The notes: generated by a model from the sequence alone, not told the origin. A stretch of 47,692 nucleotides of DNA from Bacteroidales bacterium M2 (GCA_001689415.1 LUJM01000016.1:1-47692); one strand, 5' to 3'. Numbered from the stretch's first letter, positions 25,594 to 35,257 are shown. Translations and numbers: made by a program.

Positions 25594-27086
25594 TTCTTAT
25601 CGGGGTTTGCGCTGCGCAGGAAACGGTTGAAGCGTATTTTGCCGTCGAACAGCCCGCGAGTGCGGTCAAACGAGGCAAGCACAATCATAGGAGTGCCGAC
25701 GACGTGGTCTTCGGGTACGAAACCCCAGAAACGCGAGTCCTGCGAGTTATCACGGTTGTCGCCCATCATGAAGTAGTAATCCATGTCGAAGGTATATGTG
25801 TCGGCGACCTTGCCGTCGATAATCACCTTGCCCTTGGCCTCGTCGAAATAAGCATCGTTGTGGCCCTCGTAGTTGCGGATGCATCGGTTGTAGATAATCC
25901 AAGCATCCTTGTCGAGAATCACAGTCGAGCCTTTCTTGGGTATGTAGAGGCCTTGCTTGCCGCCGTAATTCGAGAGGGTCCAGTCGGCAGATGTGCCATA
26001 AGGGAACACCATTGAATTCATGGCCGAGTCAAAGAAATAGGGCGCTACATCGTTGAATTTAACATAGTCGGACATCAGGCCGTCGGCAATCATCGACTCA
26101 ATCATGCCGCGAGTGAGCGGTGCCATGTAGGCCATTGAGTTTTCGGAAGCCTTAGGCAGGAAGGGAGCGAGGTTGCTGCGCGACGCCGTGCCGGGCTGAT
26201 AGGCGTAGATATCGTCGGTAATGATATCGAGAGCCTTCAGATCATCGTCGGTCAGCGGACGGGTAGTTGCGAAAATGTAATTGAACTGCACATTCTCGGG
26301 GAATTCGCGAGCTTGTCCATTGATATACAGAGTGTCGCCCTTGATGCTGATGTGTTGTCCGGGCAGGCCTACGGCGCGTTTTACAAAATTCTGGCGGCGG
26401 TCGACGGGACGGTAAATGATGTCGCCGAACACGGCTTTGTTGCTCTTTATTTCATCGCGGCCGTACTGCTCGACGAGCAGGTCGTAATACTGGGGTGTCT
26501 CCTCGAATTTAGAAGCTACAGTATCACCGGCGGGGAAATTGAATACCACGATGTCGCCTTCTTCGACTTTGCGCAATCCTTTGAGACGCTTGTATTTAAC
26601 CGACGGATTATCGAGATACGATTTCATGCCCATAAAGGAATTGTGGACAAGGGGGAAGTGAACCGGGGTCATGGGTACTCGCGGACCGTAGACCATCTTG
26701 TTGACCCACAGGTAGTCGCCTGTTAGAAGCGTCTTCTCCAGCGAGCTCGACGGAATCTGGTAGTTCTGCCCCACAAAGGCAAAAACGAAATAAACGAGCA
26801 CGAGGGCGTAGACTATTGCGTCGACCCAGCTCATTACGGCCTTAGTGGTCTTGGATTTGCTTTTCTTCCACCAAGTGAAGGGTATGTAGCCGGTAATATA
26901 GATATCGAAAAGCAGTAATTCGAAAATCGCGAGCCACCAAGTGCCCATCCATGCCACCCAGGCAAAGAAGACAAGGCTAACGATGCCGAAGCGAATCCAA
27001 CGAGTGGTTTTTATTTCCTTGATACGGCGCTTAAAATCCTCGCCGAAAGTCAGTTTATTTGTTTCAGTATATTGTTCATTGCTCAT
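25590..27086 (-). CDS. lepB: signal peptidase I, long Bacteroidota form
   Basis: A 498-residue inner-membrane serine protease that removes signal peptides from exported proteins. Hydrophobic segments lie at about 33-70 and 86-106. The catalytic Ser is Ser115 in QIPSSSLEKTL (Leu replaces the usual Met after it), and the general-base Lys is Lys236 in NFVKRAVGLPG. The C-terminal box FMMGDNRDNSQDSRFWG is intact. A ~160-residue insertion separates the last two boxes, as usual in this phylum. ATG 27086 is preferred over a TTG at 27095. It heads a six-gene operon behind a consensus promoter. Confidence 0.95.
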   Translation of the reverse strand: MSNEQYTETNKLTFGEDFKRRIKEIKTTRWIRFGIVSLVFFAWVAWMGTWWLAIFELLLFDIYITGYIPFTWWKKSKSKTTKAVMSWVDAIVYALVLVYFVFAFVGQNYQIPSSSLEKTLLTGDYLWVNKMVYGPRVPMTPVHFPLVHNSFMGMKSYLDNPSVKYKRLKGLRKVEEGDIVVFNFPAGDTVASKFEETPQYYDLLVEQYGRDEIKSNKAVFGDIIYRPVDRRQNFVKRAVGLPGQHISIKGDTLYINGQAREFPENVQFNYIFATTRPLTDDDLKALDIITDDIYAYQPGTASRSNLAPFLPKASENSMAYMAPLTRGMIESMIADGLMSDYVKFNDVAPYFFDSAMNSMVFPYGTSADWTLSNYGGKQGLYIPKKGSTVILDKDAWIIYNRCIRNYEGHNDAYFDEAKGKVIIDGKVADTYTFDMDYYFMMGDNRDNSQDSRFWGFVPEDHVVGTPMIVLASFDRTRGLFDGKIRFNRFLRSANPDKK

Positions 27087-27092
27087 AATATG

Positions 27093-27123
27093 CAAAATTA
27101 CACAAATTCGCCGAATGTTGCAA
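27093..27123 (-). promoter_or_regulatory. promoter, TTG-N20-TAATTTTG, of the lepB operon
   Basis: On the minus strand TTG (27121-27123) and TAATTTTG (27093-27100) are 20 bases apart. Six bases separate the box from the lepB ATG, so the transcript has almost no leader. Confidence 0.8.
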
Positions 27124-27169
27124 TTTTTATTTTTAAGATACGTTTAATCAGTATCCGGAAAATTTTTCC

Positions 27170-27177
27170 TAACTTTG
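27170..27177 (+). promoter_or_regulatory. -7 box upstream of the LtaS-like gene
   Basis: TAACTTTG lies 18 bases before ATG 27196. It is divergent from the lepB promoter, with the two -7 boxes about 70 bases apart. No TTG stands at the standard distance. Confidence 0.6.
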
Positions 27178-27195
27178 TAATACCAATCTAAACGC

Positions 27196-28992
27196 ATGCT
27201 GAGATATATCCTGAAATTTTTGGCCGTCTTTGCCGTTTTTATGATAGCCGGTGTCGTGCAAAAGCCTGTATTCCTGGCTCTTCACGGTGGCGGAGGCTTG
27301 GCTGTATCTGATTGGTTCGACGTGATATTGCACGGCCTGCCAATGGATTGCACCGTGGCGGGTTATCTTACCGTCATTCCCGCCTTACTTATGCTTGCCG
27401 GCATATGGGTGGGCCATGGTAAGTGGCTGGTAAAAGCCGAACAGATCTACTACTTCATCGTGGCAGCCTTGATATCGATGACTGCCGTGGCCAATATAGG
27501 TTTGTACGGTCATTGGGGCTTCCCGCTCGACATGACTCCGGTGTTCTATTTCACATCATCGCCCTCGGCAGCAACGGCAAGTGCCACAATAGGCGAGACA
27601 ATAGGCGGACTCGCCGGATTCCTTGTCTACGCCGATGTGATATTCATGAGTCTATATCTGATATCCAAGCATTTGCGTGTAGACGTATCAAGCCGCCGCG
27701 TTACAGCTACTGTTGTCGGCACAGTGATGACAGCCTTGCTCTTTATACCTATCCGTGGCGGCTTTACGGTATCGACCATGAACCCCGGGCGAGCATACTA
27801 CAGCAACAAGGCCGTATTGAACCACGCCGCCGTAAACCCGGCATTCAGTCTGCTATATTCAGCCACTCACCAGGCCGATTTCGGCAGCCAGTTCAGATAT
27901 CTCGAGCAAGAAAAGTCTGATGGATTATTCCGTGACCTGATGTCGCAGCAGCCAGCTTCGTCCGACACTATTTTTGAAGGCACTCCGGATATCTATCTGA
28001 TTATCGCAGAAAGCTTTTCGTCGCATCTCTTGCCAAGTCAGGGAGGCGAAGCTATAGCCGTGAAACTTGATTCTCTGGCTCGTAACGGCGTGCTGTTCGA
28101 CAACTTCTATGCGTCGAGCTTCCGCACCGACCGCGCTTTGCCTGCAATTCTCGGGGCGATACCCGGTCAGCCCAACACGAGCCTGATGAAATATATCTCG
28201 AAGACCGAAGGGCTGCCGTCGATACCGGCATCGCTGCGCAAAGCGGGTTACGATCTGAGCTATTACTATGGCGGCGACGTCAACTTCACCAATATGAAGT
28301 CGTACCTTGTAAACTGCGGATTCGAGAATATCATAAGCGACAGTGATTTCCCACTGTCGGAAAGGACAGGCAAATGGGGAGCGCACGACCACCTTGTTTT
28401 CGACCGTGTACTTGAAGATGTGAAATCATCGCAAGACATTGCACCGCAATTGCGTGTGATACAAACATCGAGCAGCCACGAACCATACGAAGTGCCGTAC
28501 ACCGGCACGCATGAGAATGCCGCAGCCAATGCATTTGCATACACCGACAGCTGTATCGGGGCGTTTGCCGACAGTATTGCCCGCCTGCCCCGCAAATCGC
28601 TTATCATCATCGTGCCCGACCACTACGGGTGCTATCCCACCGGCCTTGAAGGCGAGGAGGAAAGGCATCACGTGCCTCTGATTTTCAGCGGCAACGCTTT
28701 GCTTCACAATGGCGTGCGTATTGGCACATACGGCAGTCAGACCGACATTGCCGCGACGCTGCTTGGCCAGCTCGGCCTCGATTCATCGGAATTCCTTTTT
28801 AGCCGCGACATGCTCCGAGGCACTACCCCCGGCTTCGCATTTTATTCCTCGCCCAATGCATTCGCTATCAGCGACAGCAGCAATACTACCATTATAGACA
28901 TCGCCACCGGTAATGTTGACGGAGATGAAACTTCGGCCAACAATGCCAAGGCTTATATTCAAACACTCTTCAATTATCTTGACTCTATCTAA
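27196..28992 (+). CDS. LtaS-family sulfatase-fold phosphoglycerol/phosphoethanolamine transferase
   Basis: A 598-residue inner-membrane enzyme. About five hydrophobic segments occupy residues 1-195, then an extracytoplasmic sulfatase-type domain begins near DTIFEGTPDIYLIIAESFSS. The nucleophile is probably the Thr in SFRTDRALPAILG; metal ligands are expected in HDHLVFD and VPDHYG. Relatives transfer phosphoglycerol or phosphoethanolamine onto lipids or glycans. In Bacteroidota no lipoteichoic acid is made, so the acceptor is unknown. One base overlaps the PAP2 gene, which could handle a lipid-phosphate product. Confidence 0.87.
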   Translation: MLRYILKFLAVFAVFMIAGVVQKPVFLALHGGGGLAVSDWFDVILHGLPMDCTVAGYLTVIPALLMLAGIWVGHGKWLVKAEQIYYFIVAALISMTAVANIGLYGHWGFPLDMTPVFYFTSSPSAATASATIGETIGGLAGFLVYADVIFMSLYLISKHLRVDVSSRRVTATVVGTVMTALLFIPIRGGFTVSTMNPGRAYYSNKAVLNHAAVNPAFSLLYSATHQADFGSQFRYLEQEKSDGLFRDLMSQQPASSDTIFEGTPDIYLIIAESFSSHLLPSQGGEAIAVKLDSLARNGVLFDNFYASSFRTDRALPAILGAIPGQPNTSLMKYISKTEGLPSIPASLRKAGYDLSYYYGGDVNFTNMKSYLVNCGFENIISDSDFPLSERTGKWGAHDHLVFDRVLEDVKSSQDIAPQLRVIQTSSSHEPYEVPYTGTHENAAANAFAYTDSCIGAFADSIARLPRKSLIIIVPDHYGCYPTGLEGEEERHHVPLIFSGNALLHNGVRIGTYGSQTDIAATLLGQLGLDSSEFLFSRDMLRGTTPGFAFYSSPNAFAISDSSNTTIIDIATGNVDGDETSANNAKAYIQTLFNYLDSI

Positions 28993-29717
28993 TGGAATAT
29001 CTCATTAACCTCGACACCAGCATATTCCTGTTTTTCAACGGGATGCATTGCGCATTCGCAGACAGGTTCATGCAACTTTTCTCGGAGCGCTTTATCTGGG
29101 TGCCGATGTATGCCACACTCCTCTTTGTGCTCATCCGCAACTACGGCTGGCGCAAGACCCTGATTATCATCATCGGCACAACGCTTGCCATAACACTTGC
29201 CGACCAGTTGTGCGCCACGCTTATACGCCCGGCAGTACAACGCCTTCGCCCGGCCAACCTCGAAAATCCGCTGAGTGCCATGGTGCATATCGTCAATGGC
29301 TACCGCGGCGGCAGCTACGGCTTCCCCTCGTGCCATGCGGCCAACACCTTCGCACTTGTAGGGCTGATGCTACCAATCGTCCGTCAGCGCAGATTTGGCA
29401 TTGTCATGATAGCGTGGGCCTTTACAAACTGCTATTCCCGCATACACCTTGGCGTACACTACCCCGGCGATTTAATCGTAGGAGCCACAATCGGGCTTGC
29501 AATCGGGTATTTGTGTTACCGTTTAGTCCGCAAAACAGCCTTTGGCGGCAATGAGCCTCGTGCCGTAAACAGCGAAACGACAGTAATCTACGTGGCCTCG
29601 CCCGTATTTTCATATATCCCAATGCTGCGTCTCAGCACGTTCAGTTTCCGTAATACCGATTTCGTAACCATAGCTGCTGCCAGCACAGTGATAGCAATAT
29701 CATTGGCAGCCATTTAA
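28992..29717 (+). CDS. PAP2-superfamily membrane phosphatase
   Basis: A 241-residue integral membrane phosphatase. The three PAP2 motifs are visible: RPAVQRLRP, GFPSCHAANTFAL (motif 2 with the usual S-G/C-H) and SRIHLGVHYPGDLIVG with its nucleophilic His. Five to six hydrophobic segments fit the family. Substrates are lipid phosphates such as undecaprenyl-PP or phosphatidyl-glycerophosphate. Its ATG overlaps the LtaS-like stop codon by one base, so the two are coupled. Confidence 0.9.
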   Translation: MEYLINLDTSIFLFFNGMHCAFADRFMQLFSERFIWVPMYATLLFVLIRNYGWRKTLIIIIGTTLAITLADQLCATLIRPAVQRLRPANLENPLSAMVHIVNGYRGGSYGFPSCHAANTFALVGLMLPIVRQRRFGIVMIAWAFTNCYSRIHLGVHYPGDLIVGATIGLAIGYLCYRLVRKTAFGGNEPRAVNSETTVIYVASPVFSYIPMLRLSTFSFRNTDFVTIAAASTVIAISLAAI

Positions 29718-29728
29718 CATACAACACT

Positions 29729-30700
29729 ATGAAAAACCACCTCATTACCACACTCTTACTCCTACTTCTGGCCCCGGCACTCCGTGCCGCCGACAAAGAC
29801 TATGCCGGCTACCTGTTTGTATACTTTACCGGCAACCCCATGCCAATGGAACAGATATGCTTTGCAGTGAGCGAAGACGGCTACAACTTCGAGACTCTCA
29901 ATTGCGGCAAACCTATCCTCGACTCCAAGGTGATATCGTCGACCGGCGGTGTTCGCGACCCCCATATCCTGCGTTCGGCCGACGGCAAGAACTTCTACAT
30001 GGTGGCTACCGACATGGTATCGGCCAATGGCTGGGACTCAAACCGCGCCATGGTATTGCTTAAATCCAAGGACCTTGTGCACTGGAAACACAATGTGGTA
30101 AACATACAGAAACGCTACCCCGACCAGGGCCGTCTGAAACGAGTATGGGCTCCGCAGACAATCTACGATCCCAAAGCCGGTAAATACATGGTATACTGGT
30201 CGATGAAATACGGTGCTAACGGCCACGACGTTATCTACTACGCCTATGCCAACGATGACTTCACCGACCTTGCCACCGATCCCAAGCCCTTGTTCCTCCC
30301 CGCCGACGGCCAATCGTGCATCGACGGCGACATCATCTATAAAGACGGCGTATTCCACCTCTTCTACAAGACCGAGGAGCACGGCAACGGCATCAAATCG
30401 GCCACAACAACCGACCTTACCTCAGGCAAATGGGACGAGCAGCCCGACTACAAGCAGGTAACCGACGAACATGTAGAGGGTGCAGGCGTATTCAAACTCA
30501 ACGATTCGGACAAGTACATTATGATGTACGACGTATACAAAGCGGGCCGCTATGAGTTTGCCGAAACCACCGACCTGATTAAATTCCACCCGGCATCCAA
30601 GCCCGTGACCATGAACTTCAAACCCCGCCACGGCACCGTAATGCCCATAACCGCCAAAGAACTCAAGCGCCTCAAAAAGGCATTCAAATGCGAAAAGTAA
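29729..30700 (+). CDS. glycoside hydrolase family 43-like exported enzyme
   Basis: A 323-residue protein with a signal peptide (cleavage after LRA), hence periplasmic or beyond. The five-bladed propeller of GH43-type enzymes is suggested by GGVRDPHILRSADGKNFYMV (catalytic-base Asp region), VWAPQTIYDPKAGKYMVYWS, and SCIDGDIIYKDGVFHLFYKT with a Glu following. Members act on arabinose- or xylose-containing plant glycans; the true substrate cannot be assigned. There is no SusC/SusD or regulator nearby. It starts 11 bases after the PAP2 stop and may be co-transcribed. Confidence 0.85.
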   Translation: MKNHLITTLLLLLLAPALRAADKDYAGYLFVYFTGNPMPMEQICFAVSEDGYNFETLNCGKPILDSKVISSTGGVRDPHILRSADGKNFYMVATDMVSANGWDSNRAMVLLKSKDLVHWKHNVVNIQKRYPDQGRLKRVWAPQTIYDPKAGKYMVYWSMKYGANGHDVIYYAYANDDFTDLATDPKPLFLPADGQSCIDGDIIYKDGVFHLFYKTEEHGNGIKSATTTDLTSGKWDEQPDYKQVTDEHVEGAGVFKLNDSDKYIMMYDVYKAGRYEFAETTDLIKFHPASKPVTMNFKPRHGTVMPITAKELKRLKKAFKCEK

Positions 30701-30737
30701 GCGGCTGGGTGGCCAAGCAACGAATTATATAACGGGG

Positions 30738-31340
30738 TTATTCGTTTGTATAATTTTTATTTAGCAGATTCATCATCTCAGGATCTTCAATAATATCCTG
30801 ATAGTCACGCTCCCACCACCTTGACTGCTGCAACTTTTGCCTAACCTCGGAAGGCAGTCTCCAACCGATATGCCTTGCAGGTACACCCCCAACGATTTCA
30901 TACGGTTCGACATCTTTTGTAACGACGGCGCCGGCTCCGACAACGGCGCCGTCGCCTATTTTTACACCGCTGAGTATCACGGCATTTATAGAAATCAACA
31001 CATCATTACCTATTACTACCGTTTTTCGTTTCTCAGGCATAAGTGACGAAATGATAGGATGTGTGGTTCCGGCATCCAAATGATGCTCAGCCGGACATAT
31101 CCATACCCCAGAGGAAATTGAACAATAATTCCCTATATGGCATTTCTCAATGCTTGAATTTATATTAACGTAGCTAAAATTGCCCATCGAGACATCATCA
31201 GTAACAATAGTACCCGAGCCGACCGACACACTCTTGCCATAAGAAGCCCGGAGCGAAGCCCTGACACTGCGGATATTAGTACCATTTTTACGATTAAAGT
31301 ATAATAGCTTCAAACGCTTATAGAGATAGGTTGCTATCAT
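30738..31340 (-). CDS. left-handed beta-helix acetyltransferase (CatB/NeuD type)
   Basis: A 200-residue cytosolic hexapeptide-repeat acetyltransferase. The repeat run NFSYVNINSSIEKCHIGNYC leads to CPAEHH, the catalytic-loop His region, and VVGAGAVVTKDVEPYEIVGG followed by PARHIG, typical of CatB-related O-acetyltransferases in surface-glycan clusters. It probably acetylates a sugar nucleotide or lipid-linked sugar. It overlaps the flippase start by 4 bases. Codon use is AT-rich like the next two genes, unlike the flanking GH43 and creD. Confidence 0.87.
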   Translation of the reverse strand: MIATYLYKRLKLLYFNRKNGTNIRSVRASLRASYGKSVSVGSGTIVTDDVSMGNFSYVNINSSIEKCHIGNYCSISSGVWICPAEHHLDAGTTHPIISSLMPEKRKTVVIGNDVLISINAVILSGVKIGDGAVVGAGAVVTKDVEPYEIVGGVPARHIGWRLPSEVRQKLQQSRWWERDYQDIIEDPEMMNLLNKNYTNE

Positions 31341-32737
31341 TTTTTAGACTTGAAGAAAATTTGCAAATAATTCCTTATGCTAAATATATATAAGAACATT
31401 ATAACAAGTATAGCGCACGAGTCAAACACTACACTTTCCACATTATAACAAATAAATATAACAGGTAGGTATGCCAACCCGAGCAAAGAAGTAAACTTTA
31501 TCTTCATGCCGAATTTCGAAGATACTATATACATGCGTATCAACATCAATAAAAGAAAAGCACCAGAAAGCACATATAACGCTCCTTCAATACCATAATA
31601 ATCGATTGCTTTACTGCAACACAAACAATTGACAGCAGCGGCAATCAATGTTGTATACAGAATATGGTGTGTCTTTTTCTCCATCATGAAGAAAGTGCCG
31701 AAAAAATCCGATATTGTATTTAAAGATACACCCACTATCGTTATAGGTACCAGATAATATGCCGGCGCGAATTCAGGCCCGACAAAATACGGGAAAATCC
31801 ACTTTACAAAGACACAGACCACTACAGTGCCGAACAATATTGACTTTATGAAAAAATCCGCGCTAAGTTCATACTTAGCCACACGGGAGTTGTCATTAGA
31901 AATGATATATGCTAATTCATTCCAAGAAAATTGGAAAACATTCACCAACAGCAATATAGCTGTCGAGAACTTCGCTGTTATCGCATATAGACCATTGGCA
32001 GACATGCCGAGTGTGTTTGTAATACACAACTTGGTAAAGCCGGATAAGAGCCAGTACGAGATTGTGGCAAAACAAAGAGGAATCGAGAACTGCAGCATTT
32101 TCACACACAGTCTTTTATCCAGGTCGGAAAACGAAAAAGACTTGAGTAAGCCGAGGCGGAATGTTATAAGCAAAATCTGACATATTCCGCCGCAGATCGC
32201 CGCAATATAGATAGAAAGGATGTCGAAATGGAAAACAAGAATGAGGATTACATTGATGATTGCCGCTGCAAACGCGTTTACCATGCCGGATAACACGAAA
32301 AGCTTATTATCAAGGAATATCCTGGCAGAGAATGTGGTTAGAGACTGTAAACCGATAGTTATACCATAAATAATTATCGCCCAAATATATTCGAACTTAA
32401 AATAGTCTGAAACCAGATAAATAGCCGGAAGATACAAGATTATACCGACAGCAAAGACCATTAATGCATTGCTGATCACATAGTACTTATCCTTGGTTTT
32501 ATCCTTGTCAAAAGAAAACCTGAAAGCACCATCCCAGATTTGAAAAAAAACAATCGGGACTATCAGATTGATAAAAGTATATGCTAAATCATATTGGCCG
32601 AACTGGGCGGGCGACAGATATGTCGTATAAAGGGGGAGAAGAAGAAAAGATACAATTTTTGACATTACACCACCTACAAAATAGATGATGGATGTCTGGA
32701 AAAATCTTTTTAGACCGAATAAATTTTTCTCAGCCAT
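31337..32737 (-). CDS. Wzx-type oligosaccharide flippase
   Basis: A 466-residue polytopic membrane protein with about twelve hydrophobic segments, a member of the polysaccharide transport/MVF superfamily. The N-terminal KRFFQTSIIYFVGGVMSKIV and LLPLYTTYLSPAQFGQYDL are typical. It is expected to move undecaprenyl-linked oligosaccharide to the periplasmic face. It overlaps the glycosyltransferase gene by 8 bases and the acetyltransferase by 4. No polymerase or initiating transferase is present in the window. Confidence 0.9.
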   Translation of the reverse strand: MAEKNLFGLKRFFQTSIIYFVGGVMSKIVSFLLLPLYTTYLSPAQFGQYDLAYTFINLIVPIVFFQIWDGAFRFSFDKDKTKDKYYVISNALMVFAVGIILYLPAIYLVSDYFKFEYIWAIIIYGITIGLQSLTTFSARIFLDNKLFVLSGMVNAFAAAIINVILILVFHFDILSIYIAAICGGICQILLITFRLGLLKSFSFSDLDKRLCVKMLQFSIPLCFATISYWLLSGFTKLCITNTLGMSANGLYAITAKFSTAILLLVNVFQFSWNELAYIISNDNSRVAKYELSADFFIKSILFGTVVVCVFVKWIFPYFVGPEFAPAYYLVPITIVGVSLNTISDFFGTFFMMEKKTHHILYTTLIAAAVNCLCCSKAIDYYGIEGALYVLSGAFLLLMLIRMYIVSSKFGMKIKFTSLLGLAYLPVIFICYNVESVVFDSCAILVIMFLYIFSIRNYLQIFFKSKK

Positions 32738-33626
32738 GAAGCAGTTTTTTTAAAACCTTACCGGTTTTATAAGCATAGAAGTTTAGAGCCAACAACACCG
32801 AACTCACTCCCAGCGACTTACCCGCCGCCTTAAAAGACAGGCCTTTGCGCCGAGCGATATCACAGTAAAGCCCCCATGCTCTCATTTGATCTGTCAGGGG
32901 ATACGACTTAATACGGATTTGTATATAATATGTAAATCCCTTAAAGTTTTCGACAAAAAGCCTTTCGACTTTGTGTGTCAGACCGTCTTCTAAATATTCA
33001 CATCGGTATATAATCTTGTCATGCCACCTTATATAATAACCGTCATTGGCTATTATATCCCAGACTGTACATTCAAGCAAAAATTTTTCTCCTTCAAATT
33101 CTTTAAAGGGATAGCGCCTAAGTATTTCAGTCTTATATACCTCAGCCATATCACCCTGAAGGAAGCTGCTCGTACGATCAGTATTCTTAGCATCAATATA
33201 GTGTCGACCATCCGCAAGCTTAGGAAAACCTCCTATAGCATCCGGACTATTAATATGTCCTTTCAAACCGGAAACGGCCGCAATATGCTCCATTCCCTCG
33301 ACATCTTTTATCCATACAGATACGGTTTCGATAGCATCAGGAGTCAGCATATCATCGGAATCCACTATGAAAACAAATTCACCTTTAGCCTTAGCCACTC
33401 CGACATTGACTGCGCAATGCTTGCCCTTGTTTTGCTGCCTGATTATCGTTATAGGAAATTCGACATTCTCGCCAGACATTGACTTAAGTTTGTCATAGGT
33501 ATCATCCGTCGAGCCATCATCGATTACTATCCACTCGAAGTCATAGCTGGTTTGAGACTTAAGAGAATTAAACAAATTATCTATGATATATCCTCTATTG
33601 TAAGTCGGGGTTATTACTGATATCAT
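32730..33626 (-). CDS. family 2 (GT-A) glycosyltransferase
   Basis: A 298-residue cytosolic glycosyltransferase. The family 2 fold is shown by ISVITPTYNRG at the start, DDGSTDDT at 36-43, GKHCAVNVGVAKAKGEF and the metal-binding VDSDD near residue 95. The acceptor and donor are unknown. It is the first gene of a three-gene AT-rich operon with its own consensus promoter and a 44-base leader. Confidence 0.9.
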   Translation of the reverse strand: MISVITPTYNRGYIIDNLFNSLKSQTSYDFEWIVIDDGSTDDTYDKLKSMSGENVEFPITIIRQQNKGKHCAVNVGVAKAKGEFVFIVDSDDMLTPDAIETVSVWIKDVEGMEHIAAVSGLKGHINSPDAIGGFPKLADGRHYIDAKNTDRTSSFLQGDMAEVYKTEILRRYPFKEFEGEKFLLECTVWDIIANDGYYIRWHDKIIYRCEYLEDGLTHKVERLFVENFKGFTYYIQIRIKSYPLTDQMRAWGLYCDIARRKGLSFKAAGKSLGVSSVLLALNFYAYKTGKVLKKLLHG

Positions 33627-33669
33627 AAAATTGATAGACCAATTAATATAACAGGTTATGCATACATCG

Positions 33670-33700
33670 CAAAATTACTTAAATTTCCTCACTTTCACAA
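33670..33700 (-). promoter_or_regulatory. promoter, TTG-N20-TAATTTTG, of the glycan cassette
   Basis: On the minus strand TTG (33698-33700) and TAATTTTG (33670-33677) are separated by 20 bases and point at the glycosyltransferase gene. Confidence 0.8.
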
Positions 33701-33758
33701 ATGTTTTAACGCGAATAAAAGATTGCAAGGTGGCATAGTACTAAAATGACACATAGCC

Positions 33759-33801
33759 AACATAGGCTGCGCCAATTATGGTTTTTGGCGCAGCCTATGT
33801 T
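33759..33801 (-). terminator. 17-bp perfect inverted repeat, creD terminator
   Basis: Arms 33759-33775 and 33785-33801 pair perfectly over 17 bp with a 9-base loop. It stands 21 bases after the creD stop and before the glycan-cassette promoter. No T-run follows, but the stem is the longest perfect one in the window. Confidence 0.7.
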
Positions 33802-33822
33802 GTTAATATCTTGACCTGCAAA

Positions 33823-35226
33823 CTATCGGTTTTCGATGCGGAGTTTGAGGGTGGTGTACATCACGGCGGCGAGGGCGATGAACAGGCCTATGCTGCCGGT
33901 GAGGAGGGCGAAGGTCTTGAGGCTGAGCAATACAAAGATAAATACGTAGATTACCGTCAACAGGGCACAGATTGCTGCTGCAACCTTGGTTGAGCCCAAC
34001 ACTCCGCGCATATACAAGGTAATCAGTCCTATTGTCATAAGGGCTGCGATGAAGTAGCTGAGACCGAACGACATATGTTCGCTCATCGACAGCAGCAGCG
34101 AGTAGAACAGTATCAATGCCAGACCAACGAGCAGATACTGCAGCAGGTTGATCGGGTGCTTGAGCATGATTTCGGCAAGAAGTATCGAAATAAATGTGAG
34201 TAATATCACAACTATCGCATACTTTATGGCGCGGTCGGTCTTCTGATAGCGGTCCACCGGCACGAGAAGGTCTACAATAACCGAGGAACTTGAGATATCA
34301 CCGGCCTTGCTGCCGACAAAAGCCTGGGGATAATTTCGGTTTGTGGAATTGAGCGTCCAAGTAGCGCAAAATTCCTTGTCGCCGACATCACGCGTACTGG
34401 GCAGAAACATGCCTTTGAACGAGGGAGATTTTCCAGTACCCGAAATCGTAATTTCATTGCGGTGGCCGACCGGAGTAACACCTATCGAGCCCGAGCCACG
34501 CAAGCGCATGGTCAACGAATAAGCAATCTTGGTAGTGTCGGCCGAGGGCAACTCCACAATCGCCTGCATACATCCCGAACCAGGAGCATTATCAGAAGAA
34601 TACGCCCTTTCGTTCGGCTCAGAGTACGCCGTATACACAGCATTATTGTTAGTACCTTCAAGCTCATAAGACTTGGCTCCGAGCGTAATAGGCGATATTT
34701 CCTCTACACCACGCAGATCACCGACACCGATAGTCACATAAGCCTTGTCGAAATGGCAGGCCGACAAAGGAATTCCGAGCTTGGCCAGAGGTTCATAGCT
34801 GATCTCGCCGTTCAAGGTAATATCAGAGTTGTATACTACAGCCTCGTAAATACCCCTGTGTAACTGCTGCGATTTCAGTTTGGCATCGAAATCCATACGC
34901 GAGGGCAACAGTCTCACTACCCCGCCGTTGTTTCGACGCGAGATACTATCGTATGGAATTGAAATAATCGGGCCGGAAATAAGCTGTCGTCCGCTCCAGG
35001 CATCGGAAATCTCGTTGACAGTCGATTCCTCGGTATCCTCGCGGTCGCTCACAAGCGATGAAATAATGAGGCTCGGAATCATCAATACAGCCGAAATCAC
35101 GGCTATGAGCAATATTTTCTGACCCAGGCTGTCCTTGCGCTTCACCACGGGGATAACTGGTGGAGGCGGAGGCGGCGTCATACGTGGGGGCATGGGCTGC
35201 ACATCATGTTCTTTGTCATTTTCCAT
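33823..35226 (-). CDS. creD: inner-membrane protein CreD
   Basis: A 467-residue inner-membrane protein of the CreD family, which in proteobacteria is induced by the CreBC system and linked to envelope integrity and beta-lactam response. A proline-rich cytoplasmic N-terminus (PPRMTPPPPPPVIP) precedes the first helix (about 34-58). A large periplasmic beta-rich part follows, then a cluster of about six helices from residue 335 on. No creB/creC pair is adjacent. It is divergent from the DMT gene, sharing a very compact promoter region. Confidence 0.9.
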   Translation of the reverse strand: MENDKEHDVQPMPPRMTPPPPPPVIPVVKRKDSLGQKILLIAVISAVLMIPSLIISSLVSDREDTEESTVNEISDAWSGRQLISGPIISIPYDSISRRNNGGVVRLLPSRMDFDAKLKSQQLHRGIYEAVVYNSDITLNGEISYEPLAKLGIPLSACHFDKAYVTIGVGDLRGVEEISPITLGAKSYELEGTNNNAVYTAYSEPNERAYSSDNAPGSGCMQAIVELPSADTTKIAYSLTMRLRGSGSIGVTPVGHRNEITISGTGKSPSFKGMFLPSTRDVGDKEFCATWTLNSTNRNYPQAFVGSKAGDISSSSVIVDLLVPVDRYQKTDRAIKYAIVVILLTFISILLAEIMLKHPINLLQYLLVGLALILFYSLLLSMSEHMSFGLSYFIAALMTIGLITLYMRGVLGSTKVAAAICALLTVIYVFIFVLLSLKTFALLTGSIGLFIALAAVMYTTLKLRIENR

Positions 35227-35248
35227 AATTGTAGTTATTAGTTTGTTG

Positions 35249-35256
35249 CAAATTTA
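35249..35256 (-). promoter_or_regulatory. -7 box of creD
   Basis: CAAATTTA on the plus strand is TAAATTTG on the minus strand, 22 bases before the creD ATG. Confidence 0.6.
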
Positions 35257-35257
35257 C

